The notes: generated by a model from the sequence alone, not told the origin. Shown: positions 1 through 8,694, counted from the stretch's first letter. The stretch: DNA of 64,000 bases from Clostridium sp. SY8519 (GCF_000270305.1 NC_015737.1:2768501-2832500); one strand, 5' to 3'. A program made the numbers and translations.

Positions 1-244
1 AGATGCTTTTGTAAAGTCGTGTCAGCCAGAAAACGATGATGCAGCATCCTGCGTATATGAGGATCGTCCGATAATAGGCATGCAGATAGTCATGTTCAAT
101 CAGGTTGAAACTGCAGTCAAACCGGATCCATAAGGCCGCAAAGTAGGATACTGTCACTGCCAGGAAATCATAGACTGCCAGCAGCAAGGATACCACTTCC
201 CAGTGTTCCAGCCTTTTTTTTATTTTCTTTGCATTTTCACTCAT
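1..244 (-). CDS. CapD/FlaA1-like polysaccharide biosynthesis protein, N-terminal fragment
   Basis: Partial gene that runs off the left edge of the window. The 81 visible residues begin MSENAKKIKKRLEHWEVVSL and hold two hydrophobic segments with the spacing and wording (YDFLAVTVSYFAALWIRFD, then IVFWLTRLYKSI) of the membrane N terminus of UDP-sugar 4,6-dehydratase/epimerase proteins of the CapD/EpsC family. Such proteins make modified UDP-sugars for capsule or exopolysaccharide. The start ATG is preceded by a GGGGG Shine-Dalgarno stretch. It lies downstream of the other exopolysaccharide genes, behind a terminator. The catalytic Rossmann domain is outside the window, so the call rests on the membrane region and the context. 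Confidence 0.7.
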   Translation of the reverse strand, partial: MSENAKKIKKRLEHWEVVSLLLAVYDFLAVTVSYFAALWIRFDCSFNLIEHDYLHAYYRTILIYAGCCIIVFWLTRLYKSI

Positions 245-314
245 TGTTCCCCCGTTGCCCCTTCAGCTATACAATACCTTTCTTTTTCCAACTATACTTA
301 TCGTTTATTCTCGG

Positions 315-366
315 CCGAAAAATACTCCACCCTGTTTCCATATCCTATGTACCGCGGGTGGAGTAT
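315..366 (-). terminator. Rho-independent terminator after the repeat protein gene
   Basis: Perfect 11-bp inverted repeat (ATACTCCACCC at 322-332, GGGTGGAGTAT at 356-366). Read on the minus strand it is followed by TTTTTC. It ends transcription of the 409-1272 gene and separates it from the CapD-like gene. Confidence 0.85.
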
Positions 367-408
367 CTGCATGATGTCACAATTGAAATAATACTGTCTT
401 ACGCAGGA

Positions 409-1272
409 TTATCCCACAACTACTTTTCCTTTAAAACCTGCTTTCTTAACGGATGCTTTGTAAGCTTTCAGCTGTTTTCTGGAAACTTTCTTCGTGATGA
501 CGAGCTTCATGGATTTTGTATTCAGACCCGAGAAAGCTCCTTTCGCGAATTTGATGCCTGTACTGTTTACCTTGATGGTCTTTAATCGTCTGGCGCTGGT
601 AAATACGTTCTTGTTTACCGTGCTGACTTTGTAAGTAACACCTTTGATTTTTACCTTGGAACTGATGGTAACGGTTTTGTTCTTTGTCGGAACTTTTGCG
701 ATGGACGCAGTACCCTTTGTGGTGGTCTTATATGTGATCTTCACACCCTTGGCCGCATTCACGGTAACTGTGCGTTTCACCGGTTTCGGTTTTGCCACCG
801 ATACTTTTCCTTTGAAGCCTGCTTTTCTGGCTGCGGAGGTGTATGCCTTCAGCTGTTTTTTCGATACTTTCTTAGAAATCACCAGCTTGATTTTCTGTGT
901 CTTCAGGCCTTTGAAGGCTCCCTTCGCGAATTTGATGTCGGTACCGGAAACGATGATGGTCTTTACGCCTTTTGCCTTGGCGAACGCGCTCTTGCTTACG
1001 GTTTTCACCTTGTAAGTCACGCCGTTGATTTTCACCGTGGTCTTGATGGTAACGGTTTTATTCTTCGTGGAAACTTTCGAAATGGATGCTGTACCCTTTG
1101 TGGTGGTCTTATATGTGATCTTCACACCCTTGGAAGCTTTCATGGTAACTGTCCGCTTGACGGGTCTCAGACCTTTGACCGGGCTTTTTGCTGCCAGGGC
1201 CGGTGTCACGGCAGATGCCGCTACTGCTGTTGACAGCGCAACTACAGATGCTTTTTTCAGAATTTTCTTCAT
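409..1272 (-). CDS. Secreted lysine-rich protein with two tandem BspA-like repeats
   Basis: 287 residues with a classical signal peptide (MKKILKKASVVALSTAVAAS, cleavage near ALA-AK). The mature part is two homologous units of about 125 residues, each starting PVKRTVT and carrying GVKITYKTTTKGTASI, then GVTYKV, GIKFAKGAF, a KKVSKKQLKAY-type segment and ending GFKGKV. The GVTYKV...F...LKTI layout resembles BspA-type leucine-rich surface repeats, but the protein is very basic and I see no sorting signal or cell-wall-binding module. It may bind anionic polymer by charge, which is inference. It sits between the BY-kinase and CapD-like genes of the polysaccharide block, with a GGGAGGAG ribosome site and its own terminator. 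The specific function is unknown. Confidence 0.75.
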   Translation of the reverse strand: MKKILKKASVVALSTAVAASAVTPALAAKSPVKGLRPVKRTVTMKASKGVKITYKTTTKGTASISKVSTKNKTVTIKTTVKINGVTYKVKTVSKSAFAKAKGVKTIIVSGTDIKFAKGAFKGLKTQKIKLVISKKVSKKQLKAYTSAARKAGFKGKVSVAKPKPVKRTVTVNAAKGVKITYKTTTKGTASIAKVPTKNKTVTISSKVKIKGVTYKVSTVNKNVFTSARRLKTIKVNSTGIKFAKGAFSGLNTKSMKLVITKKVSRKQLKAYKASVKKAGFKGKVVVG

Positions 1273-1367
1273 TGGAATCTCCTCCCTCTTCCAATCTTTA
1301 CAGCGAAAGCTGTAAGGTGAATTGAAATATATTGCTGCTTTCGAAGCGGAAGCTTCGTGTCTCTGGC

Positions 1368-2174
1368 TTATGATTTGGCATTTTCTGCTGCATGCTTTCC
1401 ATAATAGTCTGATTTCCTGTAGTAACCGTATCCGTATTTTTCTTTTCCGTAGTAATACCGGGAATTTTTCTTGGAGCCGGCTCGATTCAGAACGATTCCA
1501 AGCAGCTGACAGCCGCTCCGTTCGATCTGATGGATGGATTTCTGAACCAGACGTTTGGATGTGCTGTCCGCTCTTACCACCAGGATGACACCGTCACAGA
1601 GTGTTCCCAGCAGCTGCCCGTCGGAGGCCAGCTCCAGGGGCGGAGTGTCTACAAAGACATATCGATGCGTCTTTGTCAGTTCATCCAGCAGTGATTTCAT
1701 GCGGTCTCCCTCAAAGAGAATGGAGGGATTGACCACATTGTTCAGATTGGGGATGATGTGGGCGCCTTCTGTCTTTGTGGCGTAGAGCACATCTTCCAGT
1801 TCGCAGTCATTGGCCAGGTAATGGGACAGCCCCATCGGCTGTCCGCTGTCTGTTTCCATCCGGCACCGGTCTGCCAGGGTGGAATTTCTCAGATCGGCAT
1901 CCACCAGCACGGAATCGATCCCTGCTTCTGCCATTCTCCGCCACAGCTGCTGCGCAATGAAGCTTTTGCCTTCGTTGGGGAAGGTGCTCGTGACCATAAT
2001 CTTGCGGACTTTCTTTCCCATAAAGCTGACGTTGATGCGCAGCCGGTTGATGGCTTCTTCCAAGGCATAGCTTAATTCCTGTATTCCCTCGATTTCCAGG
2101 GAATGCTTTGGTATGATGTTTTCACCGGATCCGGACTTCCGTTCGAATCCTTCCTGATTTCTGTATTCCATCAC
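1368..2174 (-). CDS. CpsD/CapB-type bacterial tyrosine kinase (BY-kinase)
   Basis: 268 residues. P-loop fold with Walker A at residues 62-72 (TSTFPNEGKSF), Walker A' VLVDADLR at 89-96 and Walker B VFVDTPP at 173-179. The C terminus is a tyrosine cluster (nine Tyr between 240 and 258), the autophosphorylation tail of this family. BY-kinases phosphorylate themselves and partners when docked on a membrane adaptor, and tune chain length and export of polysaccharide. The adaptor is encoded directly upstream, and the start ATG overlaps its stop codon by four bases. Walker A reads FPNEGKS where many homologues have a GEGKST form, but the lysine and hydroxyl residue are kept. Confidence 0.92.
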   Translation of the reverse strand: MMEYRNQEGFERKSGSGENIIPKHSLEIEGIQELSYALEEAINRLRINVSFMGKKVRKIMVTSTFPNEGKSFIAQQLWRRMAEAGIDSVLVDADLRNSTLADRCRMETDSGQPMGLSHYLANDCELEDVLYATKTEGAHIIPNLNNVVNPSILFEGDRMKSLLDELTKTHRYVFVDTPPLELASDGQLLGTLCDGVILVVRADSTSKRLVQKSIHQIERSGCQLLGIVLNRAGSKKNSRYYYGKEKYGYGYYRKSDYYGKHAAENAKS

Positions 2175-2968
2175 TTCACTCCCTGTCGTCTGTTCTGTCG
2201 GTCTCTGCCGGTTTTCTTCTTTTTATGTGCTCCCCTGCTTTTGTCAAAATCGCCTTCCGGAACTACCGCCAGCGGCAGGACGCCAAATTCTTTTTCGATA
2301 TCTTCATAGGTTTTGAAGGTATCATCCATCAGGAAACGGACCGTGATAACCGCAAGCACGACAACCAGTCCGATGAGCGCGCCAATCGCCGCGTTTTTCG
2401 TGTTGTTCGGTGAATCCTGGGTATCCGGGGTCACCGCTTCATCCACGATGGTTGGTTTCAGAGTTTTGGTCAGTTTCGGCAGGTAATTCACTGCTTTGTA
2501 CGCCAGTGTATTGGCGATCTCTTTTGCTTCTTCCGGATTTTCGCTTCTGACAGTGATCTTTAAGACACGCGTATCCGATACGTTGGTGATGTCGATCATT
2601 CCCTGCAGCTGTTTGTAGTCGTATTTTAAGTGCAGGTCTTTGATGGTATCATCCGCGATGGTCCGGACACGGATCAGCTGCTCATAATCTGTCGCCATGG
2701 AAGAACCGGCGGTCAGGCTGGTCAGATCCACCACCTTGTTGCGGTCCGCGGACACCATATATAAAGAAGAAGTCGCTGCGTACTTCGGTGTGATCAGACC
2801 GTAGGAAATGCCGCCTGCTGCCACTGCCCCGATGACAAATGCCAGCACCAGCACTTTCCATCTGGTCAGAAAGCAGAAAAACAACTCCCCCAGATCAATT
2901 TCCGTCTGTTCACTGCTGTGCAGTCTGCGTTCTTTCTGTTTGTCAAATGTATTGTTTTCCTGATTCAT
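2171..2968 (-). CDS. Wzz/CpsC-type polysaccharide co-polymerase, BY-kinase adaptor
   Basis: 265 residues with two membrane helices, about 33-56 (VLVLAFVIGAVAAGGISYGL) and 189-213, flanking an extracytoplasmic domain. This is the layout of Wzz-family chain-length proteins in Gram-positive bacteria. The short cytoplasmic tail after the second helix (KTYEDIEKEFGVLPLAVVPE) is the usual docking and activation segment for the separate kinase, encoded next with a 4-bp overlap. It likely works at the membrane with the kinase, the LCP protein and the phosphatase of the same operon. Confidence 0.9.
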   Translation of the reverse strand: MNQENNTFDKQKERRLHSSEQTEIDLGELFFCFLTRWKVLVLAFVIGAVAAGGISYGLITPKYAATSSLYMVSADRNKVVDLTSLTAGSSMATDYEQLIRVRTIADDTIKDLHLKYDYKQLQGMIDITNVSDTRVLKITVRSENPEEAKEIANTLAYKAVNYLPKLTKTLKPTIVDEAVTPDTQDSPNNTKNAAIGALIGLVVVLAVITVRFLMDDTFKTYEDIEKEFGVLPLAVVPEGDFDKSRGAHKKKKTGRDRQNRRQGVK

Positions 2969-2982
2969 GGTTCCCCGTGTTC

Positions 2983-4041
2983 CTATTCTGTCTTTTCTTT
3001 TTCCTTTTGGACCGCTGTCAGCGGATACAATGCCTTTACCGTATCGGCAATAGAAGATTTCGATGCATAGAATTCCGCATGCATCTCTCCATCATTCAGC
3101 GTATCCCCTTCTTTATTCTTCCCCTTTAACTGAAGGATCCCTTTGGATCTGGCACCGCTGACCGCCTGGCTCAGCGCGTAGATATCGTCGGTGGTCATAT
3201 CCGTGGTGGACACATCCTGGAGTTTTGTAAATAACTGAACGGCAAACTGGCTGTCGTCGGAAGATTTCTTTTTGATAATGTCCATCAGATTGGACAGGTA
3301 TTCCTTCTGCCGGCGCATCCGGGCCGTGTTGCTGCCGTCGCCGATTTCTGTCCGGGCCCTTACGAATGTCTCTGCCTGATCACCGGTTAACTTCACAGTT
3401 TCTCCCTGTTTCAGCGCCGGGAGGACTTTTGAAAAGTCATCCTCGATCTTCACGGAAACACCGCCCACCAGATCGTTCAGCTTCGAGATCTCAGACATAG
3501 GCAGGGTGTAGTATCCGTCAATGTCGATTCCGCCAAGGAGATCGGAAACCGCCCGTTCCGTGTTCTGGGCGCTCATTTCTTTGGAGCCGCCGTACCAGTG
3601 AGCGATACACAGCTGAATGTCTGCGGTGGCTTCGCCCTCTCCGTTCTGATCGAGCAGATGAATCTTGCAGATGGTATCCCGGTTGAGCTGGATGTAACCG
3701 CAGGTTTTCTTCTGTTCGTCCACTGTCACTAACAGCAGGAAATCCGCCATGGATCCCTCGTATTTCTCACCGAGTTCATTCTCGGCACCGCTGTTGTCCG
3801 TCCCCATGAAAAGGTAGGTCTTCACCGGGTGATCCACCGTGTATTTCTGCCCGTTCAGCTTCAGCACTGTCTTTTCCGAAGTCGGCGTTGTTTTTTTCTC
3901 TTCCGACTGATACTGCGCTGCCGTCTGCTGCGCGTGCTTCTGTGAAATATGATGAAAGACCCCGAATCCGGCAGCGATCACTGCCGCAGCGATCACTGCG
4001 AAAAGGATCTGTTTTCTGTGTTTTTTGCTCTTGGAAGCCAT
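2983..4041 (-). CDS. LytR-CpsA-Psr (LCP) family glycopolymer ligase
   Basis: 352 residues. One N-terminal membrane anchor (about 10-29), then an extracellular LCP domain with typical words: TYLFMGTDNSG, GSMADFLLLVTVDEQ, IQLNRDT, GGIDIDGYYTLPM and ARTEIGDGSNTARMRRQKEYL. The arginines of RDT and of the RARTEIGDG...RMRRQ stretch match the pyrophosphate-binding residues of the family. LCP enzymes move lipid-linked glycopolymers onto peptidoglycan. It is second in the operon, 24 bp after the phosphatase, and matches the cpsA position of capsule loci. Confidence 0.9.
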   Translation of the reverse strand: MASKSKKHRKQILFAVIAAAVIAAGFGVFHHISQKHAQQTAAQYQSEEKKTTPTSEKTVLKLNGQKYTVDHPVKTYLFMGTDNSGAENELGEKYEGSMADFLLLVTVDEQKKTCGYIQLNRDTICKIHLLDQNGEGEATADIQLCIAHWYGGSKEMSAQNTERAVSDLLGGIDIDGYYTLPMSEISKLNDLVGGVSVKIEDDFSKVLPALKQGETVKLTGDQAETFVRARTEIGDGSNTARMRRQKEYLSNLMDIIKKKSSDDSQFAVQLFTKLQDVSTTDMTTDDIYALSQAVSGARSKGILQLKGKNKEGDTLNDGEMHAEFYASKSSIADTVKALYPLTAVQKEKEKTE

Positions 4042-4065
4042 TCTCCTGTTCCTTCTGTCTGTAAT

Positions 4066-4788
4066 TTATGTGCCGCAGCGGCCCTGAAGCAGCTGTGCGC
4101 CGCAGGCATCCATCCGGCGGAGAAACTCTTCGCCAAATTTTCCGGCAATGACTCTGCGTCCTTCCGCAAGATTTGGTACGCGGGTGCTTGTATTGTGTGT
4201 ATCTGTCCCCAAGACCACCTGTCTGCAGGCAGCCATGAGCTTCAGGTTTTTTCTTGTCTGCATCCGCCCATGGAGAAAACAGCCGGCATTCATCTGGGCG
4301 ATCACCGGCAGCTGAAACAGCTCCTCCCAGTAACTTCTGTCCTTCTGAAAGGAAACGTATCGCTCCACATGGGCAAGCATAACGCTTCGCTTCTGCTTTT
4401 TGATCAGAAACCGGATGTCCCGCACAACCTGCGGGTCCCACTGCTGAAAGGGAAGTTCCACCAGAAGAATGTCGGTTCCGCTGATGCAGAGTTCCTGCAG
4501 TCCTTCTGCTTCCCCCATCCCGGGAAAGTACGCCGCCTCCGCGCCCAACCGAAACTCCATGGATTTCAGTTCCTCATGACTCCCGGCTGCCTGTTTCAGC
4601 TGCTGAAAACTCTCCTCCCGCCGCCTGCAATAGGGTTCCAGGCGATCGCTGTCTGCATAAAAATGAGGTGTGAATACGACTGTATCAACACCTGCATGAT
4701 GTTCCTGAAGCAGTAACTGAAGCGATTCATCCAGGTCTTTGCTGCCGTCGTCTATCCCCGGCAGAATATGTGAATGAAAGTCGATCAT
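4066..4788 (-). CDS. CpsB/CapC-type tyrosine-protein phosphatase (PHP family)
   Basis: 240 residues from the chosen start. The N terminus MIDFHSHILPGIDDG carries the metal-binding HxH of PHP phosphoesterases, and later motifs TPHFYAD, LAHVERY and GTDTHN supply further metal ligands. These manganese-dependent phosphatases dephosphorylate the BY-kinase tyrosine cluster. An upstream ATG adds seven residues, but the strong GAGGTGGGG site sits 3-11 bases before the ATG at 4788, so I prefer that one. First gene of the polysaccharide operon, about 190 nt after a sigma-A type promoter. Confidence 0.92.
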   Translation of the reverse strand: MIDFHSHILPGIDDGSKDLDESLQLLLQEHHAGVDTVVFTPHFYADSDRLEPYCRRREESFQQLKQAAGSHEELKSMEFRLGAEAAYFPGMGEAEGLQELCISGTDILLVELPFQQWDPQVVRDIRFLIKKQKRSVMLAHVERYVSFQKDRSYWEELFQLPVIAQMNAGCFLHGRMQTRKNLKLMAACRQVVLGTDTHNTSTRVPNLAEGRRVIAGKFGEEFLRRMDACGAQLLQGRCGT

Positions 4789-4982
4789 CTTCCCCACCTC
4801 AACTCGCATATGTCCACAAGTGTCTTTTCCTGTCTGTTCCGGTCAAAGATTCTGCGGAACACCTGTGACTGTTTTCATGGTACGATTGGATGTGTCTCTT
4901 TCGTGATGCTGTAGTGTGCCCTGGTCCGGACGGCAGGCTCTCTTTCGCATGAAAAAGCTGCCGGCAGGAATAAACAACTAAT

Positions 4983-5011
4983 ATTATAGCAGTTAAATTC
5001 CTATTTTTCAA
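4983..5011 (-). promoter_or_regulatory. Sigma-A type promoter of the polysaccharide operon
   Basis: On the minus strand TTGAAA (5006-5011), a 17-bp spacer and TATAAT (4983-4988). Transcription would start near 4975 and leave a leader of about 190 nt before the phosphatase gene. I see no gene in 4789-5189; a 70-codon frame there has no coding character. Confidence 0.8.
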
Positions 5012-5152
5012 CAGGAATTATTATAAATGAAAATTCTTCACGTATCAGCCGAAAAAATACATAGTTTCAGGAAAAATGCGTATTTCCTGTCCCGCACCTG
5101 TCTTTCTGCCATACGACAGTACATTCTTCTGCGATAGGATGGCGGTTTTCCC

Positions 5153-5180
5153 TTGCATTTTTTCCCAATTGTATTACAAT
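5153..5180 (+). promoter_or_regulatory. Promoter of tRNA-Val
   Basis: TTGCAT (5153-5158), 16-bp spacer, TACAAT (5175-5180), ending nine bases before the tRNA. Confidence 0.6.
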
Positions 5181-5189
5181 AGGAGAAAA

Positions 5190-5262
5190 GGTCTGTTAGC
5201 TCAGCTGGGAGAGCACCTGGGTCACAACCAGGATGTCGTGGGTTCGAGCCCCGCACAGACCA
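5190..5262 (+). tRNA. tRNA-Val (anticodon CAC)
   Basis: 73 nt that fold as a cloverleaf: acceptor GGTCTGT/ACAGACC, D arm GCTC...GAGC, anticodon stem CCTGG/CCAGG with loop GTCACAA giving anticodon CAC (reads GTG), T arm GTGGG TTCGAGC CCCGC. CCA is not encoded. A promoter stands upstream and a hairpin downstream. Confidence 0.95.
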
Positions 5263-5310
5263 TTTCAAAAAACTCTGGTCAGCAGATGATGAAGCTGACG
5301 AAAAAATTAA

Positions 5311-5356
5311 CCCTGTGCGGGACAGGCATCTGCCGCTCTCCCGCACAGGGTGTTTT
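5311..5356 (+). terminator. Terminator after tRNA-Val
   Basis: Stem of 12 bp (CCCTGTGCGGGA at 5311-5322 with TCCCGCACAGGG at 5339-5350) followed by TGTTTTAT. An A-rich stretch on the other side may allow some function on the minus strand. Confidence 0.75.
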
Positions 5357-5402
5357 ATCAGTTCGGGACTCTTTCCCGCTCTTTTTATTTGCTTCGGAAT
5401 AA

Positions 5403-5525
5403 TCAGCCGGCTTCTTTAAATATCCTAGCTTCCTCTTTACCTGATGGATCATATTTTCCTTGTTTCCCACAAGATACCTGCCAGGATTTTCCCCGCAGAT
5501 CCAGCAATTTCTCCATGGTATGCAT
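5403..5525 (-). CDS. Possible small ORF (40 aa) downstream of the TSUP gene
   Basis: Reads MHTMEKLLDLRGKSWQVSCG and on for 40 codons to a TGA; the open frame runs about 12 codons further upstream without a start. Composition is protein-like (mixed charge, few rare codons), but no convincing ribosome site precedes either ATG. It may be a small protein, the tail of a lost gene, or chance. No family recognised. Confidence 0.2.
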   Translation of the reverse strand: MHTMEKLLDLRGKSWQVSCGKQGKYDPSGKEEARIFKEAG

Positions 5526-5592
5526 TTCATCCGCGCAGACCGGAGTTTCTTTATTATTTTACAGATAGAATCACAATTTCAGACGATATTCC

Positions 5593-6354
5593 TCAGTTTT
5601 TCATTTCCACCAAAGTCTTGATAAAAAACACGCATAAGACCAGCAGCATCGCCGGTTTCACAAATTTGACCCCGCCCCGCTCAAACATCGTGGAACCAAT
5701 ATAATTTCCGAGAATATTAAATCCCCCTGCCGCAATGCCCAGCGGTAGGAGCACCACGCCATTGAGCAGAAAGACCACCAGCGCGCTGATATTGGTGCTC
5801 AGGTTGATCACCTTGGTTACCCCGTTTGCCTCATCCAGGCGAAGCTTTGCGAATGCTGTGAGAAGCAGGATCAGGAAGGTTCCCGTGCCGGGGCCGTAAA
5901 ACCCGTCGTACACGCCGATCACCAGCGCAATAAGGATGCTCACCAAGATCATCTTTCCTTCCGGCAGTTCCTCCTGGTCTGTCCGAAATGCCCTGCCCCG
6001 CATAATATACAGGGCGGTCAGGGGCAGGATCACCAGCATGACGATCCGGAAGATTCTGTCCGAAAGCAACAGAGCCAGATGCGCCCCGATATTGGAACCG
6101 ACCATTGCCATCACGACAGCGCTGATGGCCACTTTCCAGCGGACATAGCCGGCGCGGGCATATTTCCATGTGGCAATGGAAGTGCCCATGGAGGAACTCA
6201 TCTTGTTGGTGGCAATGGCATTATGCACCGGCAGCCCGGCGATCATATAAGCAGGGAGCGAAACCAGTCCGCCGCCGCCTGCGATGGCATCAATTAAGCC
6301 CGCCAGGAAAACCAGCGGGCAAATAATCAGATATTGTACTGCAGTGATATTCAT
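5593..6354 (-). CDS. TauE/SafE (TSUP) family membrane exporter
   Basis: 253 residues, about eight hydrophobic helices. The N-terminal helix motif FLAGLIDAIAGGGGLVSLPA and the later GVYDGFYGPGTGTFLILL are the paired half-repeat signatures of TSUP permeases, which move small organic or sulfur-containing anions. Substrate cannot be read from sequence. A start six codons upstream exists, but AGGGGA lies just ahead of the ATG at 6354. It follows the urease operon on the same strand but is cut off from it by a terminator, so it is probably separately transcribed. Confidence 0.85.
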   Translation of the reverse strand: MNITAVQYLIICPLVFLAGLIDAIAGGGGLVSLPAYMIAGLPVHNAIATNKMSSSMGTSIATWKYARAGYVRWKVAISAVVMAMVGSNIGAHLALLLSDRIFRIVMLVILPLTALYIMRGRAFRTDQEELPEGKMILVSILIALVIGVYDGFYGPGTGTFLILLLTAFAKLRLDEANGVTKVINLSTNISALVVFLLNGVVLLPLGIAAGGFNILGNYIGSTMFERGGVKFVKPAMLLVLCVFFIKTLVEMKN

Positions 6355-6482
6355 ACGTGTCCCCTGTATCAAAGATTTTGTCAGCAGGCCTCATCGTATC
6401 ACAAATTGCCGCAGTTGTATACACTTCCGTGTGCATATCATGCCATATGGTACATCCCTTTCTTGATCAAATCCGTATGACA

Positions 6483-6523
6483 GAAAAAACACCCCGGCGT
6501 CATACCACTGGTATCCTGCCGGG
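6483..6523 (-). terminator. Terminator of the urease operon
   Basis: Minus-strand hairpin with arms CCCGGC/GCCGGGG around a second inner palindrome (ATACCAGTGGTAT), followed by GTGTTTTTT. It begins about 16 bp after the ureD stop. Confidence 0.85.
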
Positions 6524-6538
6524 ATGCTCTGCTCTGCC

Positions 6539-7354
6539 TCATGGCATCTGTTCTGTCTCATGGATCTGTTCTGTCTCATCCTTCAGCATGTTCAAAAGCT
6601 TCACTAAACGGTCCGCATTCCTTCCGAGAATCCGAACCACCGGATGTCCGCCGGCGGTTCTTGTCACGCCGCCTTCCATATCCGGCGTGTCATCGATCCG
6701 CTGTCTGGCAGCCTCGATCCACTGCTCTTCTTTCGGGATATTTATAAACAGAAGGGTGCCCAGATGGGTATAGCCTTCATACATGCCGAACCCTTCCATA
6801 TCCATCTGCCCCGGCTCATAACAGGTATGATCCCGGTACAGCAGTTTTTCTCCCTGCCGGATCCGGATGTCGTTCCGGTATTTCCGGTATCCGAATTTTT
6901 CTCCATGGGCGATCCGGCCGCAGGTCAGAACCTCTGTGAATACAAACTGCGAGGTTGCATCCTCCAGATGCACATTCAGTTCGCTCCGGTAGTCCGAGCC
7001 CGCAAAAGGAATGGTGGGAAGCGGCGTATATTCCAGCCGGGCGTTTTTCCCCACATACAGACTGGCGCTGCGGCTGGCATACCCCTGTTCCATCCGATGG
7101 ATTTTGTCATAGGCCTGGGAGACAAACGCCATGTCCGCCCCTTCTTCCAGGCGGATTTCAAATTCCTGGCGGTCTCCTGCCATAATCCCTGCCGACGCGG
7201 TCAGAAGCATCACGGACATTTTGTTTTCTCTGTCATAAAAGGGGTGCATCACCTTAAACGGTGCGGTGAAGGACAGCTCAGACAGAATCGTCTTTCCGCC
7301 TTTTTTCGAGGCGGTGAGACACAGTCTGGATACTTTGCCGAACTTATTTTCCAC
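6539..7354 (-). CDS. ureD: Urease accessory protein UreD (UreH)
   Basis: 271 residues from a GTG start two bases after the ureG stop, with AGAGGGG placed in the end of ureG. Family words: KTILSELSFTAPFKVMHPFY, SVMLLTASAGIMAGDRQEFE, TPLPTIPFAGSDYRS, VFTEVLTCGRIAHGEKF. UreD scaffolds the UreG-UreF complex on apo-urease and gives nickel a path to the active site. Last gene of the operon. The 3' end holds two copies of an 18-19 bp unit, giving a repeated ETEQ at the C terminus. Confidence 0.93.
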   Translation of the reverse strand: MENKFGKVSRLCLTASKKGGKTILSELSFTAPFKVMHPFYDRENKMSVMLLTASAGIMAGDRQEFEIRLEEGADMAFVSQAYDKIHRMEQGYASRSASLYVGKNARLEYTPLPTIPFAGSDYRSELNVHLEDATSQFVFTEVLTCGRIAHGEKFGYRKYRNDIRIRQGEKLLYRDHTCYEPGQMDMEGFGMYEGYTHLGTLLFINIPKEEQWIEAARQRIDDTPDMEGGVTRTAGGHPVVRILGRNADRLVKLLNMLKDETEQIHETEQMP

Positions 7355-7356
7355 AA

Positions 7357-7965
7357 TCAGCACCCCTCTAACAGAACGTTTTCCTTGATCCACCGAATGA
7401 CCTGATCCACACCTTCTCTGTCACGGATATTAGTAAAAAGGAACGGACGGTCGCCCCGCATCTTTCTGGAATCCCGCTCCATCACGCCCAAGTCCGCGCC
7501 TACATAAGGAGCCAGGTCAATCTTGTTGATCACCAGCAGGTCGGAACGGGTAATGCCCGGACCGCCTTTCCGTGGAATTTTGTCGCCTTCCGCCACATCA
7601 ATGACAAAGATGGTCGCCTCCACCAGTTCCGGACTGAAGGTTGCGGAAAGGTTGTCTCCGCCGCTTTCGATAAAAAGCAGTTCAATATCCGGAAAACGCT
7701 CCATCATTTCATCCACGGCCTCCAGATTCATGGAGGCATCTTCGCGGATGGCCGTATGGGGGCAGCCCCCGGTCTCCACACCGATGATCCGTTCCATCGG
7801 AAGGACACTGTTTTTACTCAGGAACTCCGCGTCTTCCTTGGTATAAATATCATTGGTTATGACTCCGATACTGTAATCCTTTGCCATCTCTCTGGTCAGG
7901 GCTTCGATCAGGGCTGTTTTCCCCGAACCCACAGGACCGGCCACACCGATTTTTACATATGACAT
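7357..7965 (-). CDS. ureG: Urease accessory GTPase UreG
   Basis: 202 residues. SIMIBI-class GTPase with P-loop GPVGSGKT at residues 10-17, the nickel-binding CPH of [17 protein letters not shown], and [32 protein letters not shown] and [16 protein letters not shown] hydrolysis drives nickel delivery to urease. The ATG at 7965 is chosen because GAGGAG precedes it by seven bases; the frame is open 17 codons further up. Sits between ureF and ureD. Confidence 0.96.
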   Translation of the reverse strand: MSYVKIGVAGPVGSGKTALIEALTREMAKDYSIGVITNDIYTKEDAEFLSKNSVLPMERIIGVETGGCPHTAIREDASMNLEAVDEMMERFPDIELLFIESGGDNLSATFSPELVEATIFVIDVAEGDKIPRKGGPGITRSDLLVINKIDLAPYVGADLGVMERDSRKMRGDRPFLFTNIRDREGVDQVIRWIKENVLLEGC

Positions 7966-7981
7966 GTGTATTCTCCTCTGC

Positions 7982-8683
7982 TTATGACATATAGATTCTG
8001 GAATATAATCCCTCATGCTGCATACAGCGGATATCGAAGCCCGGATTGGACAGGCATAAGTCGTCTTCGGTCAGTTCCGGAAGCAGTTCCAGTATTTCCT
8101 GATACATGGCATTGCTCTGAAACAGCAGTTTCTGTCCGTCTGTCTGGCTGAGGGGGATTGTTTTGACACAGTTGGTGATCATGGAAGAGGTCTGGGCATA
8201 GAGGTAAGTCTCCATTACCTTGTCGTACGGGATTCCCACCGATCCGCAGAAAGCCCCGTACACCACCGAATGGGTGGTCGTCCTGCCCTTGCGCCGCCGG
8301 CAGTATTCCGTAAAACAGTCGTTTTCATAGGGAATATCCATGACGGATATGGTTTTGACAAACCGGGAACCCAGCTTTCTGCCGGCCTCCCGGGTCTCCA
8401 TGGGCACACGGCTGGCCTCCAGGATCTCCTCCAGTTCCAGCAGCCGCTCCACTTCCTGCTTCACGGCCGCTTCATACGCAAGCCGGGCGGACAGGAATTC
8501 GTTATAAGCGAATCCCATCCGCATCCGGCGGTAGATAAATGCCCATGCCTCTTCTTTATTGGTCACCAGATTCTTCTGGATATAGGTCTCCAGCCCGTAG
8601 GAATGGGAATAGGCACCGATGGGAAACAGGGCGTCATTCACCTGAAGCAGAAGGAAATCTTTTGTTTTCTTTTGATCCAGCAT
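7982..8683 (-). CDS. ureF: Urease accessory protein UreF
   Basis: 233 residues, mostly helical. N-terminal [20 protein letters not shown] is the family signature (the usual D(S/A)xFPxGxxxHSxGLE). UreF joins UreD and UreG in the activation complex and gates GTP hydrolysis. An AAGGAAATAGGAA ribosome site overlaps the stop of ureE, suggesting translational coupling. Confidence 0.93.
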   Translation of the reverse strand: MLDQKKTKDFLLLQVNDALFPIGAYSHSYGLETYIQKNLVTNKEEAWAFIYRRMRMGFAYNEFLSARLAYEAAVKQEVERLLELEEILEASRVPMETREAGRKLGSRFVKTISVMDIPYENDCFTEYCRRRKGRTTTHSVVYGAFCGSVGIPYDKVMETYLYAQTSSMITNCVKTIPLSQTDGQKLLFQSNAMYQEILELLPELTEDDLCLSNPGFDIRCMQHEGLYSRIYMS

Positions 8684-8694
8684 TTCCTATTTCC

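Noticed and set aside
4799..5011. 70-codon minus-strand frame ahead of the phosphatase gene
   Set aside because: It overlaps the operon promoter and the start of the next gene, has no ribosome site and reads as low-information sequence.
5038..5402. Reading frames on both strands across tRNA-Val
   Set aside because: They run through the tRNA and its terminator; they are chance frames.
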